This document shows positions 28,921-37,932 of a DNA stretch of 64,000 nt, piece by piece. The notes beneath the pieces are model-generated. The model worked only from the letters and a program-made list of their open reading frames with translations. It was not told the origin of the DNA and searched no databases. Position 1 is the first letter of the stretch. Each line of letters opens with the position of its first letter. The position numbers and the translations under genes were made by a program. The DNA lies in contig NZ_KQ758468.1 of NCBI RefSeq assembly GCF_001456955.1, positions 372,001 to 436,000 of the forward strand, read 5' to 3'. This DNA comes from Microbacterium enclense. Its GTDB lineage: Bacteria > Actinomycetota > Actinomycetes > Actinomycetales > Microbacteriaceae.

Positions 28921-29039
28921 GTCGACGGTCTTTCGTTTGAAATGGGTGTTGGATGTGCCGGGCGAGCGGTAGAGGGGCGCTGCACCGGCGATCGTGGAGG
29001 TCGGGAAAAACCCCACACGCAAGCCAAGAGCCGAGTCTA

Positions 29040-29762
29040 TCAGTTAGACGCTTCCACCGTGGCGAGCGCCACGTTCAGCACCGCGTTGAACACCCCGGGC
29101 CGCATCGCAGTCACGAGATGGGTGGTGCGCGGCACCACGACGAGCTCCGCGTGGCGGGCCACAGACAGGAACAGCTTCTCGTTCATCCGCAGCTGATCCC
29201 ACTGGCCGTTGACGAACCACAGCGGGATCTCGATCCGGCGAAGGGATGCCAGCAGGTCGAGCACCGAGAGCGAGGCGAGCGCCGTGTCCTGCGCGTCGAA
29301 GGCGTACCCGCCGGCTCCGAAGTCGGGACGCGTCTCCGGCGGCAGCGTGCGATCCAGCACACGGTTGGTGAGCCCCAGACCGCGGTCGGGGAGGCTGTCG
29401 AAGCGCCGCGTGAAGAACCGGTAGGCCGCAAGCCCCGCACCGCGCGGGATCGACGTGCACGACGCCGCCACGAGGGCAGCCACCGGCGGCGCCTCCTCCC
29501 GGCCGACGTACTCGATGCACAGCAGCCCGCCCATCGAGTGCCCGACGAGGAGGACGGGACCGCGGGTCGCGGCATCCTGGACCGCTCGGTCGATCGTGGC
29601 GAACGCCTCGTCGAGGGTGAACTCCTCGCCGCGGCGCGTCCCGTGTCCCGGAAGGTCCACCGCGACCGCCGCCGTTCCGCGCTCGGCGAGGAAGGCGAGT
29701 TGCGCGCGCCACATGGTGGCGGAGGTGCGGATGCCGTGCACGAACACGACCTGAACCGCCAT
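29040..29762 (-). CDS. Alpha/beta hydrolase
   Basis: A 240-aa alpha/beta-hydrolase of unknown substrate. The start [20 protein letters not shown] gives the HG oxyanion motif. The nucleophile elbow is GHSMGG with S76, a DxWD-type acidic region follows (VNGQWDQLR) and the catalytic His is in [12 protein letters not shown]. Resemblance is to monoglyceride-lipase or haloperoxidase-like members. There is no signal peptide. It is transcribed toward rpsT, divergent from lepA. TACAGT lies 7 nt before the ATG. Confidence 0.88.
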   Translation of the reverse strand: MAVQVVFVHGIRTSATMWRAQLAFLAERGTAAVAVDLPGHGTRRGEEFTLDEAFATIDRAVQDAATRGPVLLVGHSMGGLLCIEYVGREEAPPVAALVAASCTSIPRGAGLAAYRFFTRRFDSLPDRGLGLTNRVLDRTLPPETRPDFGAGGYAFDAQDTALASLSVLDLLASLRRIEIPLWFVNGQWDQLRMNEKLFLSVARHAELVVVPRTTHLVTAMRPGVFNAVLNVALATVEASN

Positions 29763-29769
29763 GGCATCC

Positions 29770-29775
29770 ACTGTA
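29770..29775 (-). promoter_or_regulatory. -10 hexamer for leaderless hydrolase mRNA
   Basis: TACAGT on the minus strand with 7 nt to the ATG at 29,762. Confidence 0.4.
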
Positions 29776-29924
29776 GAAGCCGTGGCGCGGGCGGCGGGCT
29801 CGAGATCACGCGGGGAGGCACGAGCGCGGGGTCTCGCAACGTCGCGCGCGCTCACGGCTTTCCAGATCAGTTTCGGACGCGAGCTTCCTGAGCATCCGCG
29901 GACGGCGATGTCGGCGCACCACCG

Positions 29925-29930
29925 TAGAAT
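29925..29930 (+). promoter_or_regulatory. -10 hexamer for lepA
   Basis: TAGAAT, 9 nt before the lepA ATG. Transcription would start within two or three bases of the start codon, a near-leaderless message. Confidence 0.5.
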
Positions 29931-29939
29931 CGACGGAAC

Positions 29940-31784
29940 ATGTCACCGCGCGCCCTGAAGCCCCTCGAGCCGTCTGCCACTCCGCCGGAGCAGATCCGCA
30001 ACTTCTGCATCATCGCTCACATCGACCACGGCAAGTCGACGTTGGCCGACCGCATGCTGCAGATCACCGGCGTCGTCGCCGACCGCGACATGCGCGCGCA
30101 GTACCTCGACCGCATGGACATCGAGCGCGAGCGCGGCATCACGATCAAGTCGCAGGCGGTGCGGATGCCGTGGTCCACCGCCGACGGCACGTTCGCCCTC
30201 AACATGATCGACACGCCCGGCCACGTCGACTTCACCTACGAGGTCAGCCGATCGCTCGCCGCGTGCGAGGGCGCGATCCTTCTGGTCGACGCGGCTCAGG
30301 GCATCGAGGCCCAGACGCTGGCCAACCTCTATCTCGCGCTCGAGAACGATCTGACGATCATCCCCGTGCTCAACAAGATCGACCTGCCCGCGGCCGACCC
30401 CGAGAAGTACGCGGCCGAGCTCGCCGGTCTCATCGGCGGAGACCCCGCCGATGTGCTGCGCGTCAGCGGCAAGACGGGCATGGGCGTCGAAGACCTGCTC
30501 GACCTCATCGTCGACAAGATCCCCGCCCCCGTCGGCGCGGCCGACGCCCCGGCGCGCGCGATGATCTTCGACTCCGTCTACGACGCCTACCGCGGCGTCG
30601 TCACCTACGTCCGCATGGTCGACGGCTCCCTGTCGCCGCGCGAGCGCATTCAGATGATGTCGACGACCGCCACGCACGAGCTGCTCGAGATCGGCGTCTC
30701 GAGCCCCGAGCCGATCCCCACCAAGGGTCTCGGCGTCGGCGAGGTGGGCTACCTCATCACCGGCGTGAAAGACGTGCGCCAGTCCAAGGTCGGCGACACG
30801 ATCACCAACCAGCGCAAGCCCGCCACCGAGGCCCTCGCCGGGTACACCGACCCGAAGCCCATGGTCTTCTCGGGCATCTACCCGATCGACGGCAGCGACT
30901 ACGCCGAACTGCGCGAGGCGCTCGACAAGCTCAAGCTCTCCGACGCGTCGCTGCAGTACGAGCCCGAGACCTCCGTCGCGCTCGGCTTCGGCTTTCGCGC
31001 CGGCTTCCTCGGCCTGCTGCACCTCGAGATCATCACCGAGCGGCTCTCGCGCGAGTTCGGACTCGACCTCATCACGACCGCCCCGTCGGTGACGTACGAG
31101 GTCACCACCGACACCGGCGAGACGGTGTCGGTCACGAACCCCAGCGAATACCCCGACGGGCGCGTGGCCTCGGTGTCGGAGCCGATCGTCAAGGTCGGCA
31201 TCCTTCTCCCGAAGGACTACGTCGGCACCGTCATGGAGCTCTGCCAGTCGCGCCGCGGCACGCTGCTCGGCATGGAATACCTCAGCGAAGACCGTGTCGA
31301 GCTTCGCTACCACATGCCCCTCGGCGAGATCGTGTTCGACTTCTTCGACCACCTCAAGAGCCGCACCCAGGGCTACGCGAGCCTCGACTACGAACCGGCC
31401 GGATCGCAGACCGCCGACCTGGTCAAGGTCGACATCCTGCTGCAGGGCGAGAAGGTCGACGCGTTCAGCTCGATCGTGCACCGCGAGAAGGCCTACGCGT
31501 ACGGCACGCTCATGGCCGAGCGCCTGCGCAAGCTCATACCGCGTCAGCAGTTCGAGGTGCCCATCCAGGCCGCCATCGGCGCCCGCATCATCGCGCGCGA
31601 GACCATCCGTGCGATCCGCAAAGACGTGCTCGCCAAGTGCTACGGCGGTGACATCACCCGCAAGCGCAAGCTGCTCGAGAAGCAGAAAGAGGGCAAGAAG
31701 CGCATGAAGATGGTGGGTCGCGTCGAGGTGCCGCAAGAGGCGTTCATCGCGGCGCTGTCGGGCGACGTCGAGGCCAAGAAGTAA
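29940..31784 (+). CDS. lepA: Elongation factor 4 (LepA)
   Basis: Ribosome-associated GTPase acting in 30S biogenesis and elongation quality control, 614 aa. The G domain shows [41 protein letters not shown] and [12 protein letters not shown]4-specific C-terminal sequences are [20 protein letters not shown] and [20 protein letters not shown], and domain IV of EF-G is absent. It heads lepA, DUF1990, hemW, a linkage (lepA-hemW) seen in many bacteria. Confidence 0.98.
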   Translation: MSPRALKPLEPSATPPEQIRNFCIIAHIDHGKSTLADRMLQITGVVADRDMRAQYLDRMDIERERGITIKSQAVRMPWSTADGTFALNMIDTPGHVDFTYEVSRSLAACEGAILLVDAAQGIEAQTLANLYLALENDLTIIPVLNKIDLPAADPEKYAAELAGLIGGDPADVLRVSGKTGMGVEDLLDLIVDKIPAPVGAADAPARAMIFDSVYDAYRGVVTYVRMVDGSLSPRERIQMMSTTATHELLEIGVSSPEPIPTKGLGVGEVGYLITGVKDVRQSKVGDTITNQRKPATEALAGYTDPKPMVFSGIYPIDGSDYAELREALDKLKLSDASLQYEPETSVALGFGFRAGFLGLLHLEIITERLSREFGLDLITTAPSVTYEVTTDTGETVSVTNPSEYPDGRVASVSEPIVKVGILLPKDYVGTVMELCQSRRGTLLGMEYLSEDRVELRYHMPLGEIVFDFFDHLKSRTQGYASLDYEPAGSQTADLVKVDILLQGEKVDAFSSIVHREKAYAYGTLMAERLRKLIPRQQFEVPIQAAIGARIIARETIRAIRKDVLAKCYGGDITRKRKLLEKQKEGKKRMKMVGRVEVPQEAFIAALSGDVEAKK

Positions 31785-31810
31785 CGCACGAGAACCGAGA
31801 GGGGTGGACC

Positions 31811-32455
31811 ATGCGACGGCAGAACTTCACCGATGACACGGTCGACTATGCGGCGGTCGGTGCGACACAGGCGCCCGACCTGATGCAGTATCCGCCGGAG
31901 CATTCCGTGCCCGCCGAAGACGCCTGGCGCATCGGCAGCGGCGAGGACCGCTTCGCCGCGGCCAGCGAACTGTTGCTGTCGTGGGCGCCGCTGCGCGTCG
32001 AGGAGCTCAGCATCACCGACGTGCGTCCGGCGTCCGGCGAGGGCTACGCGGGCGTCGGTTTCGACGCCGAGGGCGCACCCGTCGCCCCGAGCCGCCTCGA
32101 GGCCGAGCAGCGCTTCGCCGCCGACGGCACCCCGTTCGTCAGCCCCGGCACGGGCGTGCGGCTGCACGGCAAGGTCGACGGTCACCGCGCCGACGCCGAG
32201 CTGCGGGTCATCTCCGTCTTCGAAGAGCCCCGCCGCGTGGGCTTCATCCTCGGTACCGTCGGTCACTCGATCGTCAGCGGCGAAGAGCTGTTCTCGCTCG
32301 AATGGCGCGACACCGACGAGGTCTGGTTCGTCGTGCGCGCGTTCGATCGTCCGACCGCGCCCACGTACAAGCTCTTCACCAGCCGCGTGCGCCGACGCCG
32401 CAAGGCGCTGTTCGCGCGGTATTTGCGCGCGATCTCGCCGCTGTACACCTCCTGA
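31811..32455 (+). CDS. DUF1990 family protein
   Basis: A 214-aa protein of the DUF1990 family, function unknown. Blocks visible are NFTDDTVDYAAVGATQAPDL near the start, ASELLLSWAPLRV, FVSPGTGVRLHGKVDGHRAD and GFILGTVGHSIVSGEELFSL, then the RAFDRPTAP and RYLRAIS motifs. The predicted fold resembles START/polyketide-cyclase-like ligand-binding proteins, but that is inference. AGAGAGGGG precedes the ATG. Its stop shares a base with the hemW start (TGATG), so it is coupled to hemW. Confidence 0.88.
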   Translation: MRRQNFTDDTVDYAAVGATQAPDLMQYPPEHSVPAEDAWRIGSGEDRFAAASELLLSWAPLRVEELSITDVRPASGEGYAGVGFDAEGAPVAPSRLEAEQRFAADGTPFVSPGTGVRLHGKVDGHRADAELRVISVFEEPRRVGFILGTVGHSIVSGEELFSLEWRDTDEVWFVVRAFDRPTAPTYKLFTSRVRRRRKALFARYLRAISPLYTS

Positions 32456-33672
32456 TGGGCGGGCCCCTTCCCCTCGGGGATCCCGCCCCCGCCGACGGCC
32501 GCCTCCCGGGCGACCTGCCGATCGACGTCGCCGCCGATTTCGGTGTCTACCTGCACGTCCCGTTCTGCCGGGTGCGGTGCGGCTACTGCGACTTCAACAC
32601 CTACACCGCGAGCGAACTGCGCGGCGCGCGGCAAGACGACTTCGCCGACACGCTTGTCGCCGAGGTGCGCATGGCGGGCGCGGTCATGGATGCCGCGGGC
32701 GGTCGGCGCTCGGCATCCACCGTCTTCTTCGGGGGTGGGACGCCCACGCTGCTGCCGCCCGGTGACCTGGCGAAGATGCTGGATGCCGTGCGTACCGAGT
32801 TCGGCATTACCGACGGCGCGGAGGTCACGGTCGAGGCCAACCCCGACACCGTCGACGACGCGGTCATGGCGACGCTCGCCGCGGCCGGGGTGACCCGCGT
32901 GTCGATCGGCATGCAGTCGGCCCGGCCGCACGTGCTCGCCGCGCTGGATCGCACGCACGACCCCGCCAATGTCGCGACCGCCGTCGCCGCCGCGCGCCGG
33001 GCGGGCCTCGACGTCTCGCTCGACCTCATCTACGGCGCACCGGGGGAGTCCCTCGACGACTGGCGCGCGTCGCTCGAGGCGGCGACCCAGCTCGATCCCG
33101 ACCACATCTCGGCGTACGCGCTGATCGTCGAAGACGGCACGAAGCTCGCCCGGCAGATCCGCTCGGGTGCCGTGGCGCAGCCCTCCGACGACCTGCAGGC
33201 CGACATGTACGAGCTGGCCGACGATCTGCTAGCCGCCGCCGGGTACGACTGGTACGAGGTGTCGAACTGGTCGCGGGGCGCGACGCACCGCTCGCGACAC
33301 AACCTCGCGTACTGGCGGGGAACCGACTGGTGGGGCTTCGGCCCCGGCGCCCACAGCCACGTCGCAGGGCTCCGCTGGTGGAACGTCAAGCACCCCGCCG
33401 CATACGCCCAGCGACTCGCGGCGGGTGAATCGCCCGCCGCCGCGCGCGAACGGCCCGACGAGACGGCGCGTCGCCTCGAGTCGGTGCTGTTGCGCAGCCG
33501 GATCCGCGAAGGCCTGGCGGTGTCGGAGATCCTGGGCGAGGGGCGCAAGGCCGTGGCATCCCTCATCGCCGACGGGCTCGTAGATGGGGCGGATGCCGTG
33601 CGCGGGCGCATCGTGCTCACGCGCCGCGGACGCCTGCTGGCGGATGCCGTGGTGCGGGCGCTCACGGAGTAG
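32455..33672 (+). CDS. hemW: Radical SAM heme chaperone HemW
   Basis: HemW delivers heme to respiratory enzymes; it resembles coproporphyrinogen dehydrogenase HemN but does not act as one. At 405 aa it has the radical SAM cluster motif HVPFCRVRCGYCDFN (CxxxCxxC with the following Phe), TVFFGGGTPTLLPPGDL, VTVEANPDTVDD and GVTRVSIGMQS. The Cys missing between cluster and core that marks HemN is not seen, which favours HemW. The ATG overlaps the DUF1990 stop. Confidence 0.93.
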   Translation: MGGPLPLGDPAPADGRLPGDLPIDVAADFGVYLHVPFCRVRCGYCDFNTYTASELRGARQDDFADTLVAEVRMAGAVMDAAGGRRSASTVFFGGGTPTLLPPGDLAKMLDAVRTEFGITDGAEVTVEANPDTVDDAVMATLAAAGVTRVSIGMQSARPHVLAALDRTHDPANVATAVAAARRAGLDVSLDLIYGAPGESLDDWRASLEAATQLDPDHISAYALIVEDGTKLARQIRSGAVAQPSDDLQADMYELADDLLAAAGYDWYEVSNWSRGATHRSRHNLAYWRGTDWWGFGPGAHSHVAGLRWWNVKHPAAYAQRLAAGESPAAARERPDETARRLESVLLRSRIREGLAVSEILGEGRKAVASLIADGLVDGADAVRGRIVLTRRGRLLADAVVRALTE

Positions 33673-33720
33673 AACGTTCGCGCGGTCCGGTGGCGTCGGC
33701 GTCGCGGGCGCCGGCGGGTC

Positions 33721-34165
33721 GCCGAGAAACGGCATCGCGCGGATGAAACGCCTCGTCGCGCCGTTTCCTCCGCGTCAAGGCGTTTCTCGCGGAAGCGCCG
33801 CGCTCGGCAGGGCGTTTCTCGCGAGAGCACATGTCCGGGGTGCGGCTTCTTCAGGCGGGGCGGCCGCGCGCGCAGTCGCCGGCGGCAACACGCTCAGACG
33901 GACGCCGAGAAACGGCATCGCGCGGACGAAACGCCTCGTCGCGCCGTTTCCTCCGCGGCAAGGCGTTTCTCGCGGAAGCGCCGCGCTCGGCAGGGCGTTT
34001 CTCGCGAGAGCACATGTCCGGGGTGCGGCTTCTTCAGGCGGGGCGGCCGCGCGTGCAGTCGCCGGCGGCAACACGCTCAGACGGACGCCGAGAAACGGCA
34101 TCGCGCGGACGAAACGCCTCGTCGCGCCGTTTCCTCCGCGGCAGGGCGTTTCTCGTGGAAGCGCC
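33721..34165. repeat. 183-bp tandem repeat, two full copies and one partial
   Basis: Units start at 33,721, 33,904 and 34,087 with GCCGAGAAACGGCATCGCGC; the first two are full length (183 bp each) and differ at only a few positions, and the third loses similarity near 34,165. Each unit begins with a nested hairpin: GAGAAACG (33,724-33,731) with CGTTTCTC (33,781-33,788), enclosing CGCGGATGAAACG with CGTTTCCTCCGCG. Frames through it are Arg/Ala-rich and not credible genes. The block fills the gap between hemW and hrcA. Confidence 0.9.
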
Positions 34166-34338
34166 GCGCCGAGCGCGGCGTTTCCTCCGCGTCGAGGCGT
34201 TTCGCGCACGCGCCACGCCGAGCGCGGCGTCCCTCGCGAAGCCCCCGCCCCGCGGCCGCACCCAGAACCCGCGCCCGCCCGCCGCCGAGGGGGAGAGAGC
34301 GCACAGCGAGCCCCCGACGCGGTGTCGCACCCATCGCG

Positions 34339-34344
34339 TAGAAT
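34339..34344 (+). promoter_or_regulatory. -10 hexamer of the hrcA-dnaJ promoter
   Basis: TAGAAT, whose last base is the first base of the CIRCE operator. Transcription would start near 34,351, inside the operator, so bound HrcA should block initiation. Confidence 0.65.
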
Positions 34345-34370
34345 TGGCACTCAATCGAGCCGAGTGCCAA
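34344..34370 (+). promoter_or_regulatory. CIRCE operator
   Basis: TTGGCACTC (34,344-34,352), a 9-base spacer and GAGTGCCAA (34,362-34,370) form a perfect inverted repeat matching the CIRCE consensus TTAGCACTC-N9-GAGTGCTAA with one symmetric change. It is the binding site of HrcA, encoded 17 bases downstream, giving autoregulated heat-shock control of hrcA-dnaJ. Confidence 0.95.
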
Positions 34371-34386
34371 ACGGGAGGAGCAGCGC

Positions 34387-35427
34387 ATGGTGTCGGAACG
34401 CGGCCTTCAGGTGCTCCGCGCGATCGTGCAGGACTACGTCGACACGCGCGAGCCCGTCGGCAGCAAGGCCATCGTCGACCGGCACGCCTTCGGGGTGTCT
34501 GCCGCGACCATCCGCAACGACATGGCGCTGCTCGAAGACGAAGAGCTCATCGTCGCCCCGCACACCTCGTCGGGGCGCGTGCCCACCGACAAGGGCTATC
34601 GCGTCTTCGTCGACCACCTCGCCGAGCTCCGCCCTCTCTCGAGCGCGCAGCGCAGCGCCATCACCTCGTTCCTCGACGAAGCCGGCGATCTCGACGACCT
34701 CCTCGCCCGCACCGTCCGCGCCCTCACGCAGCTGACCGGCCAGGTCGCGATCGTGCAGTACCCGTCGTTCGCACGCGCCAACCTCACCCACGTCGAGCTC
34801 GTCGCCCTCGGTGGGCCCCGTGTGCTCGTCATCCTGGTCACCGATACCGGCCGGGTCTCGCAGCGCATCGCCCTCGTGCCCGCCGAGCCGACCGAAGCCG
34901 ATATCGTCCAGCTCCGCGCCCGCGTGGGCGCCGTGCTGGTGGGGCGCAGCGTCGCCGACTGCGTGCAGCGGGTGGCCGACGCGCTCGCCGACGGACCGCG
35001 GCCGGGCGTCGCGCTCGACGCCATCGCCGACGCCGTGCTGCGCATCGTGGGCGAGGAGCTCGAAGAGTTCCGTCAAGACCGCCTCGTCATGGCGGGGGCG
35101 GCGACGCTCGCCAAGCGCGAGCAAGACTTCCGCGGCAGCATCTATCCCCTGCTCGAGGCCATCGAAGAGCAGGTCACCCTGCTGCGGCTCATGAGCGAGA
35201 TGGTGGCCGACGAGAAGGGATTGTCGGCGAGCATCGGCCGCGAGAACGAACCTTTCGGTCTGGTCGAAGCCTCCGTGCTCGCCAGCCGGTACGACGGGTC
35301 GACCGGCGGTGCCCGCGTGGGCCTGCTCGGCCCGATGCGCATGGACTACTCCTCGAATCTCGCGGCGGTCCGCGCCGTCGCGCACTATCTGACCCGCATG
35401 CTCGAAGACGACGACAGCGCACGCTGA
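34387..35427 (+). CDS. hrcA: Heat-inducible transcription repressor HrcA
   Basis: HrcA binds CIRCE and represses chaperone genes until heat stress titrates GroE; 346 aa. The N-terminal winged helix is plain: VSERGLQVLRAIVQDYVDTR, EPVGSKAIVDRH and GVSAATIRNDMALLEDEELI, then PHTSSGRVPTDKGYR. The C-terminus has ALLGPMRMDYSSN-type sequence (LLGPMRMDYSSNLAAVRAVA), another family block. GGGAGGAG precedes the ATG. It leads dnaJ and rsmE, the usual hrcA-dnaJ2 arrangement of actinobacteria. Confidence 0.97.
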   Translation: MVSERGLQVLRAIVQDYVDTREPVGSKAIVDRHAFGVSAATIRNDMALLEDEELIVAPHTSSGRVPTDKGYRVFVDHLAELRPLSSAQRSAITSFLDEAGDLDDLLARTVRALTQLTGQVAIVQYPSFARANLTHVELVALGGPRVLVILVTDTGRVSQRIALVPAEPTEADIVQLRARVGAVLVGRSVADCVQRVADALADGPRPGVALDAIADAVLRIVGEELEEFRQDRLVMAGAATLAKREQDFRGSIYPLLEAIEEQVTLLRLMSEMVADEKGLSASIGRENEPFGLVEASVLASRYDGSTGGARVGLLGPMRMDYSSNLAAVRAVAHYLTRMLEDDDSAR

Positions 35428-35475
35428 CGAGCATCACACCCGAACGACCCCGCGCGAGCGGGCAGGAAGGCGATT

Positions 35476-36594
35476 GTGGCTGACCACTACGAGGTCCTGG
35501 GCGTCGAACGCGACGCCAGCCCGGAAGACATCAAGAAGGCGTACCGACGCCTGGCGCGCCAACTGCACCCCGACGTGAACCCCGGCGACGACGCGTCCGA
35601 GCGCTTCAAGCTCGTCACGCACGCCTACGACGTGCTCAGCGATCCCGAGCAGCGACGCCGCTACGACATGGGTGGCGATCAGAGCCCCTTCGGCGGGGGA
35701 GCGGGCGGCTTCGGCGGCTTCAGCGACATCTTCGAGACGTTCTTCGGCGGCGCCCAGGGCGGCGGAGGTCGCGGCCCGCGTCCGCGGTCGCGTCGGGAGC
35801 GCGGACAGGACGCCCTCGTGCGCGTCACCCTGCAGCTCGGTGACGTCGTGTTCGGCACGCACCGCGATCTCGAGGTCGACACGGCCGTGCTGTGCGAGAC
35901 CTGCCAGGGGGCGTGCACCCAGCCCGGCACGAGCGAGGTCACCTGCGACATCTGCCACGGCTCCGGTCACGTGCAGCGCACCGTGCGCAGCCTCCTCGGC
36001 AACGTCGTCACCAGCGCCCCCTGCACCGTCTGCCAGGGTCACGGCACGACCATCCCGTACCCCTGCGGCACCTGCCAGGGGCAGGGCCGCGTACGCGCCC
36101 GCCGCACGGTGTCGGTCGACATCCCCGCCGGCGTCGAGTCGGGGCTGCGCCTGCAGCTGCCCGGCTCGGGTGAGGTCGGACCCGCCGGCGGCCCCAACGG
36201 CGACCTGTACCTCGAGATCACCGTCGAGGCGCACGACGCGTTCAGCCGCGAGGGAGACGACCTCGTCGCGACCCTCGAGGTCTCGATGCCGGATGCCATC
36301 CTCGGCGCCACCACGACCATCCAGTCGCTCGACGGCAGCGTCGACCTCGAGGTGCGTCCCGGCGTGCAGTCCGGCGACGTGCTGACCATCAAGGGCCGCG
36401 GTATCACGCCGCTGCGCGGCAGCCAGCGCGGCGACCTGAAGGTCGGTGTACACGTGGTCACGCCCACGCGTCTCGATCACAAGGAGCGCGCCCTCATCGA
36501 GGAGTTCGCCAAGCGCACGAAGGCGCCCAAGCCGCGTCTCGCCGAACACCAGCAGGGCATGTTCAGCAAGTTCCGCGACCGCTTCCGGCACTGA
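35476..36594 (+). CDS. dnaJ: Chaperone protein DnaJ (DnaJ2-type)
   Basis: DnaK co-chaperone, 372 aa from the GTG at 35,476 with AGGAAGG upstream. The J domain spans about 1-70 with HPD at residues 31-33. A Gly/Phe linker ([11 protein letters not shown]) follows, then four CxxC zinc-binding repeats (CETC, CDIC, CTVC, CGTC) and the substrate-binding beta domains. Together with hrcA it is the second actinobacterial dnaJ, regulated through CIRCE; the dnaK-grpE-dnaJ1 set would lie elsewhere. rsmE follows 2 bases after the stop. Confidence 0.96.
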   Translation: MADHYEVLGVERDASPEDIKKAYRRLARQLHPDVNPGDDASERFKLVTHAYDVLSDPEQRRRYDMGGDQSPFGGGAGGFGGFSDIFETFFGGAQGGGGRGPRPRSRRERGQDALVRVTLQLGDVVFGTHRDLEVDTAVLCETCQGACTQPGTSEVTCDICHGSGHVQRTVRSLLGNVVTSAPCTVCQGHGTTIPYPCGTCQGQGRVRARRTVSVDIPAGVESGLRLQLPGSGEVGPAGGPNGDLYLEITVEAHDAFSREGDDLVATLEVSMPDAILGATTTIQSLDGSVDLEVRPGVQSGDVLTIKGRGITPLRGSQRGDLKVGVHVVTPTRLDHKERALIEEFAKRTKAPKPRLAEHQQGMFSKFRDRFRH

Positions 36595-36596
36595 CC

Positions 36597-37331
36597 GTGG
36601 CGCTGCACTTCGTCACCGACGACGCCGGCACCGCGCAGCCGGGCGACGTCGTCGTGCTCACCGGCTCCGAGGCGCATCACGCCGCGGCCGTGCGGCGCGT
36701 GCGAGTCGACGAGGCGGTGACGCTCGGCGACGGTCGCGGCGTCTGGCTCGACGGTACGGTGAGCGCGGCCGGCCCGAAGCAGGTCGAGGTCGTCGTGACG
36801 GCGCGCGACGAGCGCCCGACCCCGTCGCCGCGCTTCGTGCTCGTGCAGGCCCTGGCGAAGGGCGATCGCGACGAGCTCGCCGTGCAAGCGGCGACCGAGC
36901 TCGGCGTCGACGCGATCGTGCCGTGGCAGGCGGCGCGCAGCGTCTCGCGCTGGGATGCCAAGGCCGAGAAGGGGATCGCCCGCTGGCAGACGATCGTGCG
37001 CGAGGCAGCGAAGCAAGCGCACCGCGCCTGGATCCCCGAGGTCGAGGGTGTCGCCCGCACGGCAGACCTGGTCTCCCTCGCGCAGACCGCCCTCGTGCTC
37101 GTGCTGGAGCCCTCGGCATCCGCTCGCCTGACCGCCGTCGCGACCGACCCGTCGGACGGGCGCGACGTGGTGCTGGTCGTCGGACCCGAAGGCGGCATCG
37201 CGCCGGACGAGCTGTCGGCGCTGGCCGACGCGGGCGCCCGGCTCGTGCGCCTCGGCGACACGGTGCTGCGCACCTCCACCGCGGGCGCTGCGGCTCTCTC
37301 GGTGCTGTCGGCGGCGTACGGGCGCTGGTAA
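36597..37331 (+). CDS. rsmE: 16S rRNA m3U1498 methyltransferase
   Basis: RsmE methylates U1498 of 16S rRNA at N3 using SAM, 244 aa. The SPOUT-type knot shows LVVGPEGGIAPDELSALADA and VRLGDTVLRTSTAGAAALSV, and the N-terminal PUA-like part has LTGSEAHHAAAVRRVRVDEA. The GTG start lies 2 bases after dnaJ, so translation is probably coupled. dnaJ-rsmE adjacency is common in Gram-positive bacteria. Confidence 0.95.
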   Translation: MALHFVTDDAGTAQPGDVVVLTGSEAHHAAAVRRVRVDEAVTLGDGRGVWLDGTVSAAGPKQVEVVVTARDERPTPSPRFVLVQALAKGDRDELAVQAATELGVDAIVPWQAARSVSRWDAKAEKGIARWQTIVREAAKQAHRAWIPEVEGVARTADLVSLAQTALVLVLEPSASARLTAVATDPSDGRDVVLVVGPEGGIAPDELSALADAGARLVRLGDTVLRTSTAGAAALSVLSAAYGRW

Positions 37332-37425
37332 CGCGCACGGCTCCACGCGCTCCGGGAGGAAGCGGCTCGGGGGTCGGCGCGACCCGTCGGCGCGTCTGCG
37401 GATCGCCGAGCGAAGACCTTTTTCG

Positions 37426-37494
37426 GGTTCGGGGCGGAATCTGCGCCTCGGGGCGGGCGAATCCTGCCCCGAACGACGAAAGCCGCCCCGAACC
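37426..37494. repeat. Nested inverted-repeat element, TTCGGGGC family
   Basis: GGTTCGGGGCGG (37,426-37,437) pairs perfectly with CCGCCCCGAACC (37,483-37,494). Inside, TCGGGGCGGG (37,448-37,457) pairs with CCTGCCCCGA (37,463-37,472) with one mismatch. The inner stem repeats the outer core. It lies after rsmE in the 253-base gap before the HIT gene, which otherwise holds nothing recognisable. Confidence 0.75.
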
Positions 37495-37571
37495 GAGAGA
37501 TGCAGCCGGCACCCCTCGCCCCTGCCTGCCGCCGCGCGTGCGCACCCGCCCCGGGTGTCGGAGGCCCTCAC

Positions 37572-37577
37572 TAGACT
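37572..37577 (+). promoter_or_regulatory. -10 hexamer for leaderless HIT mRNA
   Basis: TAGACT with 7 nt to the ATG at 37,585. It would drive the HIT-phoH-ybeY-CBS-era operon. Confidence 0.5.
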
Positions 37578-37584
37578 GGATGCC

Positions 37585-37932
37585 ATGAGCGAACCGTCGA
37601 TCTTCAAGCGCATCCTGCAGGGCGAGATCCCCGCCGAGATCGTCGCCGAGACCGAGAACGCCTTCGCGATCCGCGACATCGCACCGCAGGCGCCGGTGCA
37701 CCTGCTCGTCATCCCCAAGACGTCGCACTACCGCAACGTCGTCGAGCTGGCCGCGGGCGATCCCGACCTGCTCACCGAGGTCATCGGTCTCGCCAACGCC
37801 GTCGCGGCCGAGCATGCCGACGGCGACTTCCGCCTGATCTTCAACACCGGCGAGGGCGCCGGTCAGACCGTCTTCCACGTGCACGCCCACGTCCTCGCGG
37901 GTGGCCTGAACGAAAAGAGCCTGGGTGGCTGA
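37585..37932 (+). CDS. HIT family nucleotide hydrolase
   Basis: A 115-aa histidine-triad protein that hydrolyses adenosine phosphoramidate-type nucleotides, Hint branch. The active site HVHAHVL and the start SIFKRILQGEIPAEIVAETE are typical. The ATG at 37,585 is supported by the upstream hexamer; an in-frame GTG 10 codons earlier lies in promoter sequence. It overlaps phoH by 8 bases and leads an RNA- and ribosome-maturation operon. Confidence 0.95.
   Translation: MSEPSIFKRILQGEIPAEIVAETENAFAIRDIAPQAPVHLLVIPKTSHYRNVVELAAGDPDLLTEVIGLANAVAAEHADGDFRLIFNTGEGAGQTVFHVHAHVLAGGLNEKSLGG

Noticed and set aside
33672..34343. Open frames through the 183-bp repeat region on both strands
   Set aside because: The frames persist only because 183 is divisible by three; the peptides are repetitive Arg/Ala/Gly without a start signal.
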